NCBI RefSeq assembly: GCF_000519305.1
Contig: NZ_JAFG01000004.1
Location: 682,001-746,000 of the forward strand
Source: Mesorhizobium ciceri WSM4083
GTDB lineage: Bacteria; Pseudomonadota; Alphaproteobacteria; Rhizobiales; Rhizobiaceae
Direction of reading: 5' to 3'
Length of the DNA: 64,000 bases
Numbering within the stretch: position 1 is the first letter of the stretch; each line of letters starts with the position of its first letter. The notes under the pieces were generated by a model. That model ran no database searches. It had not been told where the DNA came from and saw nothing but the letters and a program-made list of their open reading frames with translations. Shown here one piece after another: positions 42,785-51,942 of this stretch. The position numbers and the translations under genes were made by a program.

Positions 42785-42809
42785 GGAACAAAGCCGCTCA
42801 CCGGCAGTT
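42785..42809 (+). promoter_or_regulatory. EcfG-type stress promoter for catalase (GGAAC-N16-AGTT)
   Basis: GGAAC 42785-42789, AGTT 42806-42809, spacing 16, 47 bases before the katE start. Catalase genes are common EcfG targets, so function and site agree. Confidence 0.65.
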
Positions 42810-42856
42810 TGATGGCTTGACCACTTCAACCTTCCGGTATCGATCGAGGATCTGTC

Positions 42857-44968
42857 ATGGCCAAATCCGCTCGCCCCTCCGCTCGCCAATCGGCAAGTGG
42901 ACTGGATCAGAATAGCGCGCGCGGAAATGGCGGCGAGTTGCACCAGATCGCGGGGGACGACACGCCTGCCCTTACGACGGCGCTCGGAACGCCTGTCTCC
43001 GACGACCAAAACACATTGCGGATCGGTGAGCGCGGACCATCGCTGATCGAAGACTTCCACTTTCGCGAGAAGATTTTCCACTTCGACCACGAACGCATCC
43101 CGGAAAGGGTCGTTCATGCCCGTGGCTACGGCGCGCATGGGTATTTCGAGACCTACGAGTCACTTGCCAAATACACACGTGCCGACATTTTCCAGCGAGC
43201 TGGTGAAAAGACGCCGGCATTCGTTCGTTTCTCCACGGTTGCCGGCAACAAGGGCTCGTTCGATCTCGCCCGCGACGTGCGCGGCTTCGCGGTCAAGCTC
43301 TATACCAAGGAAGGCAATTGGGACCTGATCGGCAACAACATCCCGGTCTTCTTCATCCAGGACGCCATCAAGTTTCCCGATCTGATCCACGCCGCCAAAC
43401 AGGAGCCCGACCGTGCCTTTCCGCAGGCACAGACGGCGCACGACAATTTCTGGGACTTCATCAGCCTGATGCCGGAATCGATGCACATGGTGATGTGGAT
43501 CATGTCGGATCGCGCGATCCCGCGTTCCTTCCGCTTCATGCAAGGCTTTGGTGTGCACACGTTCCGCCTCGTCAACGCAAAGGACGAATCCACCTTCGTC
43601 AAGTTCATCTGGAAACCCAAGCTCGGCATGCAATCGGTGGTCTGGAACGAGGCGGTCAAGATCAATGGCGCCGATCCCGACTTCCATCGCCGCGATCTGT
43701 GGGACGCCATACAGGCCGGCAATTTCCCGGAATGGGAGTTGACGGTGCAACTGTTCGATCAGGCGTTCGCCGACAGTTTCGACTTCGATATCCTGGACGC
43801 AACGAAGATAATTCCCGAAGAGATCCTCGAACCCATTCCGGTCGGTAGGCTGGTGCTCGACCGGATGCCGGACAATTTCTTCGCCGAGACCGAGCAGGTT
43901 GCGTTCATGACGCAGAATGTGCCGCCCGGAATCGATTTCTCCAACGATCCGCTTCTGCAGGGGCGCAACTTTTCCTATCTCGATACCCAATTGAAACGAC
44001 TGGGTAGCCCGAACTTTACCCATCTGCCGATCAATGCGCCGAAGTGCCCGTTCGCCCATTTTCAACAGGACGGACACATGGCCATGCGCAATCCGGCCGG
44101 TCGCGCCAATTATGAGCCGAACTCATGGGGACTGGGACCGCGCGAGGATCCGCAGCGTGGCTTCCGTTCTTTCGCCGATGCCGAAGAAGGGCAGAAAGTA
44201 CGTCTGCGCGCGGAGAGCTTCGCCGATCATTACAGCCAGGCCCGTCAATTCTTCAACAGCCAGACACCACCGGAGCAGCGTCACATCGCGATGGCGCTGA
44301 CGTTTGAACTGAGCAAGGTCCAGGCACCGGCGATCCGCGAGCGGATGGTTTCGCATTTGTTGAACATCGATGAAACGCTGGCAACCACGGTCGCCGACAA
44401 GCTCGGTATCCGTGACATGCCCGAACCTGCCGAGGCCGCCGTTCCACCCCGCGATGACTTGCCGCCGTCGCCGGCGCTCAGCATCATCCAAAACGGGCCC
44501 GACAGTTTCGAAGGCCGCAAAGTCGGTGTCATGCTCAGCGATGGAGCCGATGTCGCGCTGTTCGAGGAACTTCGTTCCGCCATCGAAGCAGAAGGCGCGG
44601 TGATGGAAGTGATTGCCCCCAAGGTGGGCGGCGTCGAAGCCGCCGACGGCACTCACATCGAGGCAAGGCACATGATAGATGGCGGCCCATCCGTATTGTT
44701 CGACGCGGTGGTGCTCCTCCTCTCCGAGGCGGGCGCCGAGCTGTTGGTCAAGGAGGCCGCTGCGAAGGATTTCGTGTCTGATGCGTTTGCGCATTGCAAG
44801 TTCATCGGCTTCACCCCGGGGGCCGAGCCGCTCCTGATCAAAGCAGGCGTCGCTCCCGATGCCGACGAGGGGCTGACGCGGCTGGATTCAGCAGCTTCGG
44901 TAACTGCGTTTGTGCAGTCATGCCGCAAACTGCGGCTCTGGGCGCGGGAGGCGGCTGTCAAGCTTTGA
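42857..44968 (+). CDS. katE: Large-subunit catalase (KatE/HPII type)
   Basis: 703 residues, clade 2 haem catalase. Catalytic His in [15 protein letters not shown], Asn in [17 protein letters not shown], haem-ligand Tyr in [14 protein letters not shown]. The extra C-terminal domain (from about 530, [20 protein letters not shown] and [17 protein letters not shown]) is the DJ-1/PfpI-like flavodoxin module that marks HPII-type enzymes. Cytoplasmic H2O2 removal. Its start is ATG 42857 after a short leader; the promoter at 42785 is of stress type. Confidence 0.95.
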   Translation: MAKSARPSARQSASGLDQNSARGNGGELHQIAGDDTPALTTALGTPVSDDQNTLRIGERGPSLIEDFHFREKIFHFDHERIPERVVHARGYGAHGYFETYESLAKYTRADIFQRAGEKTPAFVRFSTVAGNKGSFDLARDVRGFAVKLYTKEGNWDLIGNNIPVFFIQDAIKFPDLIHAAKQEPDRAFPQAQTAHDNFWDFISLMPESMHMVMWIMSDRAIPRSFRFMQGFGVHTFRLVNAKDESTFVKFIWKPKLGMQSVVWNEAVKINGADPDFHRRDLWDAIQAGNFPEWELTVQLFDQAFADSFDFDILDATKIIPEEILEPIPVGRLVLDRMPDNFFAETEQVAFMTQNVPPGIDFSNDPLLQGRNFSYLDTQLKRLGSPNFTHLPINAPKCPFAHFQQDGHMAMRNPAGRANYEPNSWGLGPREDPQRGFRSFADAEEGQKVRLRAESFADHYSQARQFFNSQTPPEQRHIAMALTFELSKVQAPAIRERMVSHLLNIDETLATTVADKLGIRDMPEPAEAAVPPRDDLPPSPALSIIQNGPDSFEGRKVGVMLSDGADVALFEELRSAIEAEGAVMEVIAPKVGGVEAADGTHIEARHMIDGGPSVLFDAVVLLLSEAGAELLVKEAAAKDFVSDAFAHCKFIGFTPGAEPLLIKAGVAPDADEGLTRLDSAASVTAFVQSCRKLRLWAREAAVKL

Positions 44969-45032
44969 TGCGCTGTTCCGTTGGCGTGTCCGCAGGCTTG
45001 GGTTGCCACCGGGCCTCAGCCGGCGCCGCGAT

Positions 45033-45527
45033 CTACGAGCGACTTTCCTTGCTGGACGCTTGTTGCCGCTGCTTTTCCAGGACCTCGTCGGTCCCGACCA
45101 GCTTTTTTGCTCCGCCTGAAATGGTCGTGGACACCACCGAGGGCGGATCGCTCGCCGGAAAGGAATCCTCCAACCCCGCCTGCAGTTGGTCTTCGAGCGT
45201 GCGTGGTTCTTCGGAACGGCCGGGCGTTCTGCGCGTGTCTATCTTCTCAAGCGTTTGTTTCTTTTTTGGTGAATCGTTGGCGTTGCGGACCAGGGCGTAA
45301 AGCTGCTCGATCGCAAATTCCTTGATCGTTTCGAAATCGGCCCGATCGTCCTTTGCCGCCTCGATTTGATCGACCATGGCTTTCTCGAAGCGGTCGAGGC
45401 TGTCGCCTCCGCAGGCATGGGAAAGGCGCAGCAAAGCCTCGTGCAGCATCAACGGAGCGAAATGGGCCGACGCCTCTAGCCTGAGTTGTCTTAGACGATC
45501 CGGAGTGGCGGCCTGCAACTTTGACAT
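45033..45527 (-). CDS. Hypothetical protein with a full-consensus stress promoter
   Basis: 164 residues from an ATG at 45527 with AAAGGAGG. The first half is helical (RLRQLRLEASAHFAPLMLHE, LDRFEKAMVDQIEAAKDDRA), the second half charged and Pro/Ser-rich (LEDQLQAGLEDSFPASDPPS). The SFPASDPPS element is a motif I have seen in short rhizobial stress proteins, but I know no function. GGAAC-N16-CGTT at 45558-45582 predicts control by EcfG. Confidence 0.65.
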   Translation of the reverse strand: MSKLQAATPDRLRQLRLEASAHFAPLMLHEALLRLSHACGGDSLDRFEKAMVDQIEAAKDDRADFETIKEFAIEQLYALVRNANDSPKKKQTLEKIDTRRTPGRSEEPRTLEDQLQAGLEDSFPASDPPSVVSTTISGGAKKLVGTDEVLEKQRQQASSKESRS

Positions 45528-45557
45528 GGACAACCTCCTTTCTCCCACAAGCGTCTC

Positions 45558-45582
45558 AACGACAATTGACCGCCGATGTTCC
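45558..45582 (-). promoter_or_regulatory. EcfG-type stress promoter, full consensus (GGAAC-N16-CGTT)
   Basis: Minus strand GGAAC (45582-45578) and CGTT (45561-45558), spacing 16, 30 bases before the gene at 45527. Confidence 0.68.
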
Positions 45583-45614
45583 ACCGCGCCTGAACATCCT
45601 TCCCGCCCGGCGAG

Positions 45615-46907
45615 CTACAGGAACCAGCTTGCCACCAGTCCCGCCGACGCCGCAAAGATCGCCAGGGTCGTCACGCCGCCCAGAATGTTCGTGCTTGTGC
45701 TGTTGACCTTGTCGCCCATGATCTTGCGATTGTTGGTCATGATGAGGATGAGAAGCAGCAGCGGCGGGGTTGAAAATCCTTGCACGATGCCAGACCAGAC
45801 AAGGGCTTTCATCGGGTTGAAGCCGAAGAAATTGAGGCCCACCGCCACCAGCGTTATGACCCCGATCACGATGTAGAATTTGGGAGCCTGCCGGGGTTTG
45901 GCATGCAAGCTATTCTTCCATCCCATCGCCTGGGCGAAATCGAAAGCAGCGCCAGCGGTCATGATCGGCACGGCCAGAAAGCCGACGCCAATTACACCGG
46001 CCGCAAAGAGAATGCCGGCAGCGTCGCCAGCAAGCGGCCGCAGCGCTTCGGCCGCCTGTGCCGCTGTCTCGATCTGCGTCTGCCCGGCCCTGTAGAGCGT
46101 CGACCCTGTCGAAAGGATGATGAAATACATGATCAGATTGGAAAACGTCATGCCGATCAGGATATCGCGGCGGGATCGGCGAAGCTCGCCCTCGGTGGCG
46201 CCTTTGCGCTCTTCGAGGCTCGTTCGACCCTTGGCGATCTCCTCCTCCACCTCCTGATTGGACTGCCATGTGTAAAGGTATGCGGACAGCGTGGTGCCGA
46301 CGATGGCGACGAGGATGGACAGGTATTCTCGGCTGAACTCGATTTTTGGCAACAGCGTGCCACGCAGAACGGAGGCTGCATCCGGTTTGGCAAGCACCGC
46401 GGAGACCACATAGGCGAGCAGAGCCAGAGCCAGCCACCGGAACACATTTCGGATCAATTTATACGATCCGAACACCTGCAGGGCAAAAATGACGGCCGCA
46501 ACGGCAATGACGACCAAGGGAGCAGGCAGAGGAACGAACAGCACGATGGCCGCCGACATGGCGCCAAGATCGGCGGCTGCCTCGATCGTGTTGCCAATCA
46601 GCACGCCCACCAGCACGGACCATAGCAGCCAACGCGGATAGAAGTCCGATATGACCTTGAAAAGCCCGCGCCCCGAAACTTGGCCAAGTTTGGATGAAAG
46701 ATAGACGACGACATACATCATCGGCAGCGTGACAGGTGCCGTCCACAGCAGGTCGGGCCCGAACCGCGCTCCGGCGCTCGCGTAGGTACCGATGGCCGAG
46801 CAGTCGTCATCGGCCGCACCGGTGATCAGACCAAGCCCGAGAGCCCGAACGACGCCGCCTTTTTTTTGCTCGCTTGCCCTTGGGCCCGCATCAGGTGGCT
46901 TGTTCAT
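45615..46907 (-). CDS. Nramp-family divalent-metal transporter (DDD-type)
   Basis: 430 residues, about eleven spans. Helix 1 reads ITGAADDDCSAIGTYASAGA, with DDD in place of the DPG of classical Nramps; helix 6 reads GTTLSAYLYTWQSNQEVEEE. This variant is a known branch of the family labelled Mn/Fe transporters, but its ion is not certain. A charged cytosolic loop with SLEERKGATEGELRRSRRDI follows helix 6. I start at the ATG at 46907; the ribosome site is weak. A stress-type promoter lies at 47008. Confidence 0.8.
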   Translation of the reverse strand: MNKPPDAGPRASEQKKGGVVRALGLGLITGAADDDCSAIGTYASAGARFGPDLLWTAPVTLPMMYVVVYLSSKLGQVSGRGLFKVISDFYPRWLLWSVLVGVLIGNTIEAAADLGAMSAAIVLFVPLPAPLVVIAVAAVIFALQVFGSYKLIRNVFRWLALALLAYVVSAVLAKPDAASVLRGTLLPKIEFSREYLSILVAIVGTTLSAYLYTWQSNQEVEEEIAKGRTSLEERKGATEGELRRSRRDILIGMTFSNLIMYFIILSTGSTLYRAGQTQIETAAQAAEALRPLAGDAAGILFAAGVIGVGFLAVPIMTAGAAFDFAQAMGWKNSLHAKPRQAPKFYIVIGVITLVAVGLNFFGFNPMKALVWSGIVQGFSTPPLLLLILIMTNNRKIMGDKVNSTSTNILGGVTTLAIFAASAGLVASWFL

Positions 46908-47007
46908 TGAAGGCGCGTCTTTACCGGGGCCACGCAACAAATCATGACGAACTTCCAATCGGATGCCGATGAAGCAGCCGTTTCAAGCTGCATTGAGATC
47001 GAATTCG

Positions 47008-47032
47008 AACCTCTGGTCAGTCTTTTTGTTCC
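47008..47032 (-). promoter_or_regulatory. EcfG-type stress promoter (GGAAC-N16-GGTT)
   Basis: Minus strand GGAAC (47032-47028) and GGTT (47011-47008), spacing 16, 100 bases upstream of the DDD-type Nramp gene at 46907. The remainder of the gap 46908-47178 shows no gene. Confidence 0.5.
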
Positions 47033-47178
47033 TGGACACAGTCCCGGCCCGCGACGGCGTTTCATCCGATGCGGGTTCTTGCGGCGGAGTCGAACATCCA
47101 GGCCAATGCTCAAGAAGAGAATGCCTGTGTCGAAGCCTGTCCTTCAGGCGACGTGGCACAAAAGCTATTCCTTCAAAG

Positions 47179-47803
47179 TCAGCGGCTCGTACCGCCGCCG
47201 ATCACCATCCGTACGCCGAGACCGATGATGAGACAGCCGGCGAGCCGCTGCTGCCAAAGCCTTGCGCGAGGGTGCCGCACGACCCATGCGCCGGCCGCGC
47301 CCGATGCCAAGGCGTAGGCTCCCAGCACCAGCACACCGGTTATCTTCTGTGTTGCGCCAAGCAGCACCAGCTGCAACGTGACGGAGCCCCTGTGCGGATC
47401 GACAAACTGCGGCAGGAACGCAACCATGAACATCAAAGGCCAGGGATTGCTCAGATTGGCGATCATTCCTTCCCGGGCGGCGGCGAGCGGCCGCAGGGCC
47501 TTGAGGTCACCCGTGGGAATGGTTGCCGAGGCTGAAAGCAGCAGCCGGACACACAGCCACACAATATAGGCCGCCCCGGCCCATCGAAGCAGATCGAACG
47601 CCAGCGGTGAGGCGTGGACAAGCGAGGACAGGCCAAATGCAATCAGCGGAAGCTGCACCAGTCCGGCGCCCAGCGTCATGCCGAGTACCGTGAACAACGC
47701 CACGCCGCGCCCCCTGTCCGATGCCGCGGGCCATCACCAGCATGCTGTCGGGACCTGGCGGCACCTGCATGAGAATGACGGTTCCGACAAAAGCTGTCCA
47801 CAA
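47179..47803 (-). pseudogene. LysE-family amino-acid exporter interrupted by a frameshift
   Basis: Two frames add up to one LysE protein. The first (from about 47803) reads FVGTVILMQVPPGPDSMLVM and ARGIGQG; the second, ending at 47179, continues with ALFTVLGMTLGAGLVQLPLI and normal spans to the C-terminus. The shift falls in a run of five G (47714-47710): removing one G would give QGRGVALF and restore the frame. Either the gene is recently inactivated or the run is a sequencing error or slippage site. The start is unclear (TTG at 47803 has no good ribosome site). Function would be export of an amino acid or similar. Confidence 0.8.
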
Positions 47804-47926
47804 TGAGGGATCGATGGGACATCTCCGTTCGCGTTGCCGATGACATCAAAGCGGCCAGCCGTCATCCGGGTTCCGCGGCAAATGAAAATGCCCCACCGCG
47901 GAGAGCCAGGCATGAACCGTCAGATG

Positions 47927-47952
47927 GAACGCGGTGCCGGTCCCGTAAGTTG
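47927..47952 (+). promoter_or_regulatory. EcfG-type stress promoter (GGAAC-N17-AGTT)
   Basis: GGAAC 47927-47931, AGTT 47949-47952, spacing 17, 42 bases before the DNA ligase start at 47995. Confidence 0.5.
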
Positions 47953-47994
47953 AAAGCCGGAGCCGTTCCTGAACCGGTTTTGGAGGCCTGACCA

Positions 47995-49005
47995 GTGCAC
48001 GAACCGATAACCGCCTTCCCGCTTCCGCTGGATACGTCTCCGATGGAGGCCAGGCTCGCCGATGAAATCCCCAGGGATGGAACCGGCTGGCAGTACGAGC
48101 CCAAATGGGACGGCTTTCGCTGTCTTGCTTTCAAGAGCGACGACACCGTTGACCTGCGCGCCAAATCCGGCAAGCCGCTCGGCCGCTATTTTCCAGAAAT
48201 CACTGGGATCTTGCGTGACCTCAAGCGCGGGCATTTCGTCATCGACGGCGAGATTGTCATCGAGGTGGACGGTGAGCTTTCCTTCGAGGCGCTGCAGATG
48301 CGCCTTCACCCGGCACAAAGCAGAATCCGCAAACTGAGTTCGCAGACGCCTGCCAGTCTGATCCTCTTCGACATGCTTGCCAAGCCGGGCGGCGAGGTCA
48401 TCACGGGCAAGCCACTTGTGGAACGGCGGCGAGCGATCGAGGACTTCGTGACCTCCTCGAACAGTCCAGACCTTCGCCTGTCGAAGTGCACTTATGATGC
48501 AGCCACGGCGGCTCGATGGCTGCACGGCGCCGGCCATGCATCGACCGACGGCATCGTGGCCAAAGTGCTCGATGAGCATTATCTGTGCGGGCAACGTGCG
48601 ATGGTGAAGGTAAAGCCGAGGCGCACCGCCGATTGCGTTGTCGGCGGTTTCCGCTATCTCGCGGACAGTCGTGAGGTCGGCTCGCTGCTCCTCGGCCTCT
48701 ACAATGACGACGGCAAGCTCGATCACGTCGGTTTCACGTCGACCATCGCCAGGACCGACAGAGCAGCGCTCACGCGCCGGCTGGAAGGGCTGCGGTCAGA
48801 GCCCGGATTCACTGGCAAGGCGCCCGGCGGCCCGAGCCGCTGGAGCACGGAGCGCAGCGGACAATGGGAGCCTTTGAAACCTGAACTGGTGGTGGAGGTC
48901 CGCTTCGACCACGTCACCGGCAATCGGTTTCGCCACGGCACCAAACTGCTGCGCTGGCGCCCCGACAAGGCGCCACGGCAATGCACGTTCGAGCAGATCG
49001 AATAG
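47995..49005 (+). CDS. ATP-dependent DNA ligase (LigC/LigD-type)
   Basis: 336 residues, ligase domain only. Nucleotidyl-accepting Lys37 in YEPKWDGFR (KxDG), Arg and Glu blocks GHFVIDGEIVIEVDG, SLILFDMLAKPG, DGIVAKVLDEHY and MVKVKPRRTADCVVGGFRY (motif V), then an OB domain. It has no LigD polymerase or nuclease domain, so it is like stand-alone LigC. It seals nicks and helps double-strand break repair in stationary phase. GTG start at 47995. The stress-type promoter at 47927 fits a role in desiccation or stress damage. No ku gene is in the window. Confidence 0.88.
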   Translation: MHEPITAFPLPLDTSPMEARLADEIPRDGTGWQYEPKWDGFRCLAFKSDDTVDLRAKSGKPLGRYFPEITGILRDLKRGHFVIDGEIVIEVDGELSFEALQMRLHPAQSRIRKLSSQTPASLILFDMLAKPGGEVITGKPLVERRRAIEDFVTSSNSPDLRLSKCTYDAATAARWLHGAGHASTDGIVAKVLDEHYLCGQRAMVKVKPRRTADCVVGGFRYLADSREVGSLLLGLYNDDGKLDHVGFTSTIARTDRAALTRRLEGLRSEPGFTGKAPGGPSRWSTERSGQWEPLKPELVVEVRFDHVTGNRFRHGTKLLRWRPDKAPRQCTFEQIE

Positions 49006-49057
49006 ACCGCTCCAGGAAGATCGCTTCCAGAAACCTGTCACGATTTATTGTGACGAA

Positions 49058-49082
49058 GGAACCAACTCGGGATTCACCGGTT
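49058..49082 (+). promoter_or_regulatory. EcfG-type stress promoter (GGAAC-N16-GGTT)
   Basis: GGAAC 49058-49062, GGTT 49079-49082, spacing 16, 29 bases before the TPP-enzyme start. Confidence 0.6.
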
Positions 49083-49111
49083 CGAACACCATCCACCGGA
49101 GCTACCCTGAC

Positions 49112-50866
49112 ATGCCAAATGCAGCAGAAATTCTCATCGATACGCTCGTCGCCTGGGACGTGGAGGTGGTGTTCGGCTTGCCGGGAGACGGCATAAACGG
49201 CGTCATGGAAGCATTGCGGACGCGGCGCGACAAGATTGCCTTCGTTCAAGTTCGGCATGAAGAGTCGGCTGCCTTCATGGCATGTGCGTATGCCAAGTGG
49301 ACAGGAAAGCTGGGCGTGTGCCTTGCGACGTCCGGTCCCGGCGGAACACATCTTCTGACCGGCCTCTATGACGCCAAGCTCGACCAGGCTCCAGTGCTGG
49401 CGATTACAGGCATGCAGTTCCACGATCTGATCGAGACGTTCACGCAACAGGATGTCGAACTGACGCGCGTGTTCAACGATGTCTCCGTTTACAACGCCCA
49501 TGTTGCCGATGCCGCGCATATGGAAAATGTCGCCAGCCTTGCCTGCCGAACCGCGCTGGCGCGCAAGGGCGTCGCTCATCTTTCGATTGCCAGCGACATC
49601 CAGGAGCAGGAGAGCGATCCGTCGAAGCGCTCCAAGCGCAATCGCCCGGCGCACACGCCGAAGGATATGTTCGCCGGTCACAGCGTACCGCTGGACGTTG
49701 AGCTCGACAAAGCCGCCGCCATTCTCAATGACGCTTCACGGGTTGCGATCCTGGCCGGGCGCGGCGCTATTGGCGCGGCCGCCGAACTCGAACACACGGC
49801 GCGCCTGCTGCAGGCTCCTGTCGCGAAGGCCTTGCTGGGCAAGGCGGTGCTGCCGGACGACCATCCCTACACCACCGGCGGGATCGGCATTCTTGGAACC
49901 CTGGCTTCGCAAGAGGCGATGGAGAGCTGTGACGCGGTGCTGATTGTCGGTTCGACCTTTCCCTATATCGAATACTACCCGCAGCCCGGGCAGGCCCGTG
50001 GCGTCCAGATCGACTGCGATGCGCAGCGGATCGGCTTGCGCTTTCCGGTCGAGGCCGGCCTTGTCGGCGACGCGGCCGAGACATTGCGCGCGCTGAACCA
50101 ACGTCTGACGCAGAAGCCCTCCGATGAGTTCCTGCACCGTTCGCAAGAGACCATGAGAAAATGGCGCGAGATGATGCGGCAGTCGGAAGACATGCAGGCG
50201 CAACCCTTGAAGCCACAAGCGATTGCCCGGGCGTTCGGACAAAGATTGGCCGACGACACGGTACTGGCCACGGATTCCGGTCAGAACACGGAGCTGGCCG
50301 CCCGCCATGTCGATCTTCGCAGCGGCCAAGCATTTGGGGTGTCCGGATCGCTGGCGTCGATGGCTTGCGGTCTGGCCTACGCCATCGCTGCCGGCATAGC
50401 GTTTCCCGGTCGATCGATTGCCGCCATCGTCGGCGATGGCGGCTTTGCCATGCAGCTCGGCGAATTCTCGACGGCGGTGCGCTACAAGATCCCGCTGAAG
50501 GTTCTGGTGATCAAGAACAACATGCTCAATCAGATCGCCTGGGAGCAGATGATGTTTCTGGGCAACCCGCAATTCGGTTGCGAATTGCAGCCGATCGATT
50601 TTGCCATGGCGGCGGAAGCAATGGGCGCAAAGGGTTTTCGCATCGAGCGGGCCGATCAGATCGAGATGGTTCTCGACCAGGCTTTCGCCACGCAAGGCCC
50701 AGTCGTGATCGAAGCGCTGGTAGATGCCTATGAGCCGCTGATGCCGCCCAAAATGCCGGCAGACTACGCCAAGAACTTCCGCCAGGCCCTGCCGCGGACG
50801 CCGGGACACGAACGCATAGAAGAAAATATCGCCCGGGAGCCGGCGAAATCGATGATGGACGCCTAG
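49112..50866 (+). CDS. TPP-dependent enzyme of the pyruvate-oxidase group
   Basis: 584 residues, three-domain TPP enzyme. Catalytic Glu in QVRHEESAAFMACAYAKWTG, pyrimidine-domain SGPGGTHLLTGLYDA, central FAD/ADP-type domain, and the PP-binding GDGGFAMQLGEFSTAVRYKI followed by IKNNMLNQIAWEQ. Closest by feel to pyruvate oxidase PoxB (decarboxylates pyruvate to acetate and feeds quinones) rather than acetolactate synthase. The C-terminal tail is only short, so membrane activation as in PoxB is not evident. The stress promoter at 49058 suggests stress-phase carbon flow; the oxidase cluster follows. Confidence 0.82.
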   Translation: MPNAAEILIDTLVAWDVEVVFGLPGDGINGVMEALRTRRDKIAFVQVRHEESAAFMACAYAKWTGKLGVCLATSGPGGTHLLTGLYDAKLDQAPVLAITGMQFHDLIETFTQQDVELTRVFNDVSVYNAHVADAAHMENVASLACRTALARKGVAHLSIASDIQEQESDPSKRSKRNRPAHTPKDMFAGHSVPLDVELDKAAAILNDASRVAILAGRGAIGAAAELEHTARLLQAPVAKALLGKAVLPDDHPYTTGGIGILGTLASQEAMESCDAVLIVGSTFPYIEYYPQPGQARGVQIDCDAQRIGLRFPVEAGLVGDAAETLRALNQRLTQKPSDEFLHRSQETMRKWREMMRQSEDMQAQPLKPQAIARAFGQRLADDTVLATDSGQNTELAARHVDLRSGQAFGVSGSLASMACGLAYAIAAGIAFPGRSIAAIVGDGGFAMQLGEFSTAVRYKIPLKVLVIKNNMLNQIAWEQMMFLGNPQFGCELQPIDFAMAAEAMGAKGFRIERADQIEMVLDQAFATQGPVVIEALVDAYEPLMPPKMPADYAKNFRQALPRTPGHERIEENIAREPAKSMMDA

Positions 50867-50954
50867 AGGCACGGAGGTGAGAACAGCGCCTCAGTGGGCT
50901 TCAATCTGGATCTTTCCAGATGAACCGGAGTTCCGGTGCTCTTCCGGCTGACGG

Positions 50955-51845
50955 ATGCGGATCATGAGCTTCGACGCGCTCTTTTCGACCTCGATCTGCT
51001 ATGGCAACGGCGCCCCGCAAGCCGGTTGGACACTGGCGCTCCCCATCACGTTGCCGCTGCTCGCAGTCGTATCGCTCTATACAGCCGGCGCCAGCCGGCT
51101 GTGGCGGCGGAGCGGACGCGGACGTCGCTTGCGATCACGGCAGGCCTTGCTGTTTGCTGCCGGCTGGGCCGTCCTGGCGTTCGCCCTTGTAAGCCCGATC
51201 CATGCGTTAGGCGAACACGTGTTTGCGGCGCACATGATCGAGCATGAATTGCTGATGGCGGTCGCAGCGCCTCTGCTGGTTGCCTCCCGCCCGACGGCGG
51301 CGATGATGTGGGCACTGCCGGTACAGCTGCGCCAGATATTCGGAGCGGCCGGACATGCAAATGCGCTTCGGGCGATCTGGGCGTTCATCAGCCGTCCTGT
51401 GGTCGCGACCGTCCTGCACGGAGCCGCGATATGGATCTGGCATGTCCCGGCGCTGTTTGAGGCTGCCCTCCAGCAGGGTTTCCTGCACTATGCCCAGCAT
51501 GCGAGCTTCCTCGGTACCGGGCTTTTGTTCTGGTGGGTGCTGCTGCCTCGCCCTGGCCGCGAGCACGCTTGCGGCAATGCGGTGATGCATCTCTTCTTCA
51601 CCTCGCTCCACACCGGGCTGCTCGGGGTGTTGCTCGTCGTCTCGCCAAAGCTGTGGTATCCGGCTAACGCCGTCGGCTCGGATCTGTGGGGGCTCAACCC
51701 GCTCGAGGACCAGCAGCTTGCAGGCTTGATCATGTGGATTCCCGCCGGCCTGATCTATGGCGGAGCCGCACTGCTCCTGGTCGCTTTCTGGATTCAAACC
51801 AGCAGTCGGCGGCAACAGGCTCCCCAGGAATTGCGCATCGTCTAA
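50955..51845 (+). CDS. ctaG: Cytochrome c oxidase assembly factor CtaG (caa3 type)
   Basis: 296 residues with about seven spans. Motifs of the CtaG family: MIEHELLMAVAAPLLVASRP (metal-type His), HGAAIWIWHVPALFEAALQQ, LHYAQHASFLGTGLLFWWVL and HTGLLGVLLVVSPKLWY. It is needed in the family for copper insertion into caa3-type oxidases; the nearby oxidase subunits are of that type. An ATG at 50964 with fewer N-terminal residues is possible. It begins the oxidase operon after 88 bases. Confidence 0.85.
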   Translation: MRIMSFDALFSTSICYGNGAPQAGWTLALPITLPLLAVVSLYTAGASRLWRRSGRGRRLRSRQALLFAAGWAVLAFALVSPIHALGEHVFAAHMIEHELLMAVAAPLLVASRPTAAMMWALPVQLRQIFGAAGHANALRAIWAFISRPVVATVLHGAAIWIWHVPALFEAALQQGFLHYAQHASFLGTGLLFWWVLLPRPGREHACGNAVMHLFFTSLHTGLLGVLLVVSPKLWYPANAVGSDLWGLNPLEDQQLAGLIMWIPAGLIYGGAALLLVAFWIQTSSRRQQAPQELRIV

Positions 51846-51942
51846 CCCGCACCGCTTCACGTCGGTTTTCGCCGGGCGGTGTTGCCAAGCATCCTTTTTC
51901 AGCCAGCTGCGTTATGGCCTTGGCAACGATGGTGTATCCTTC

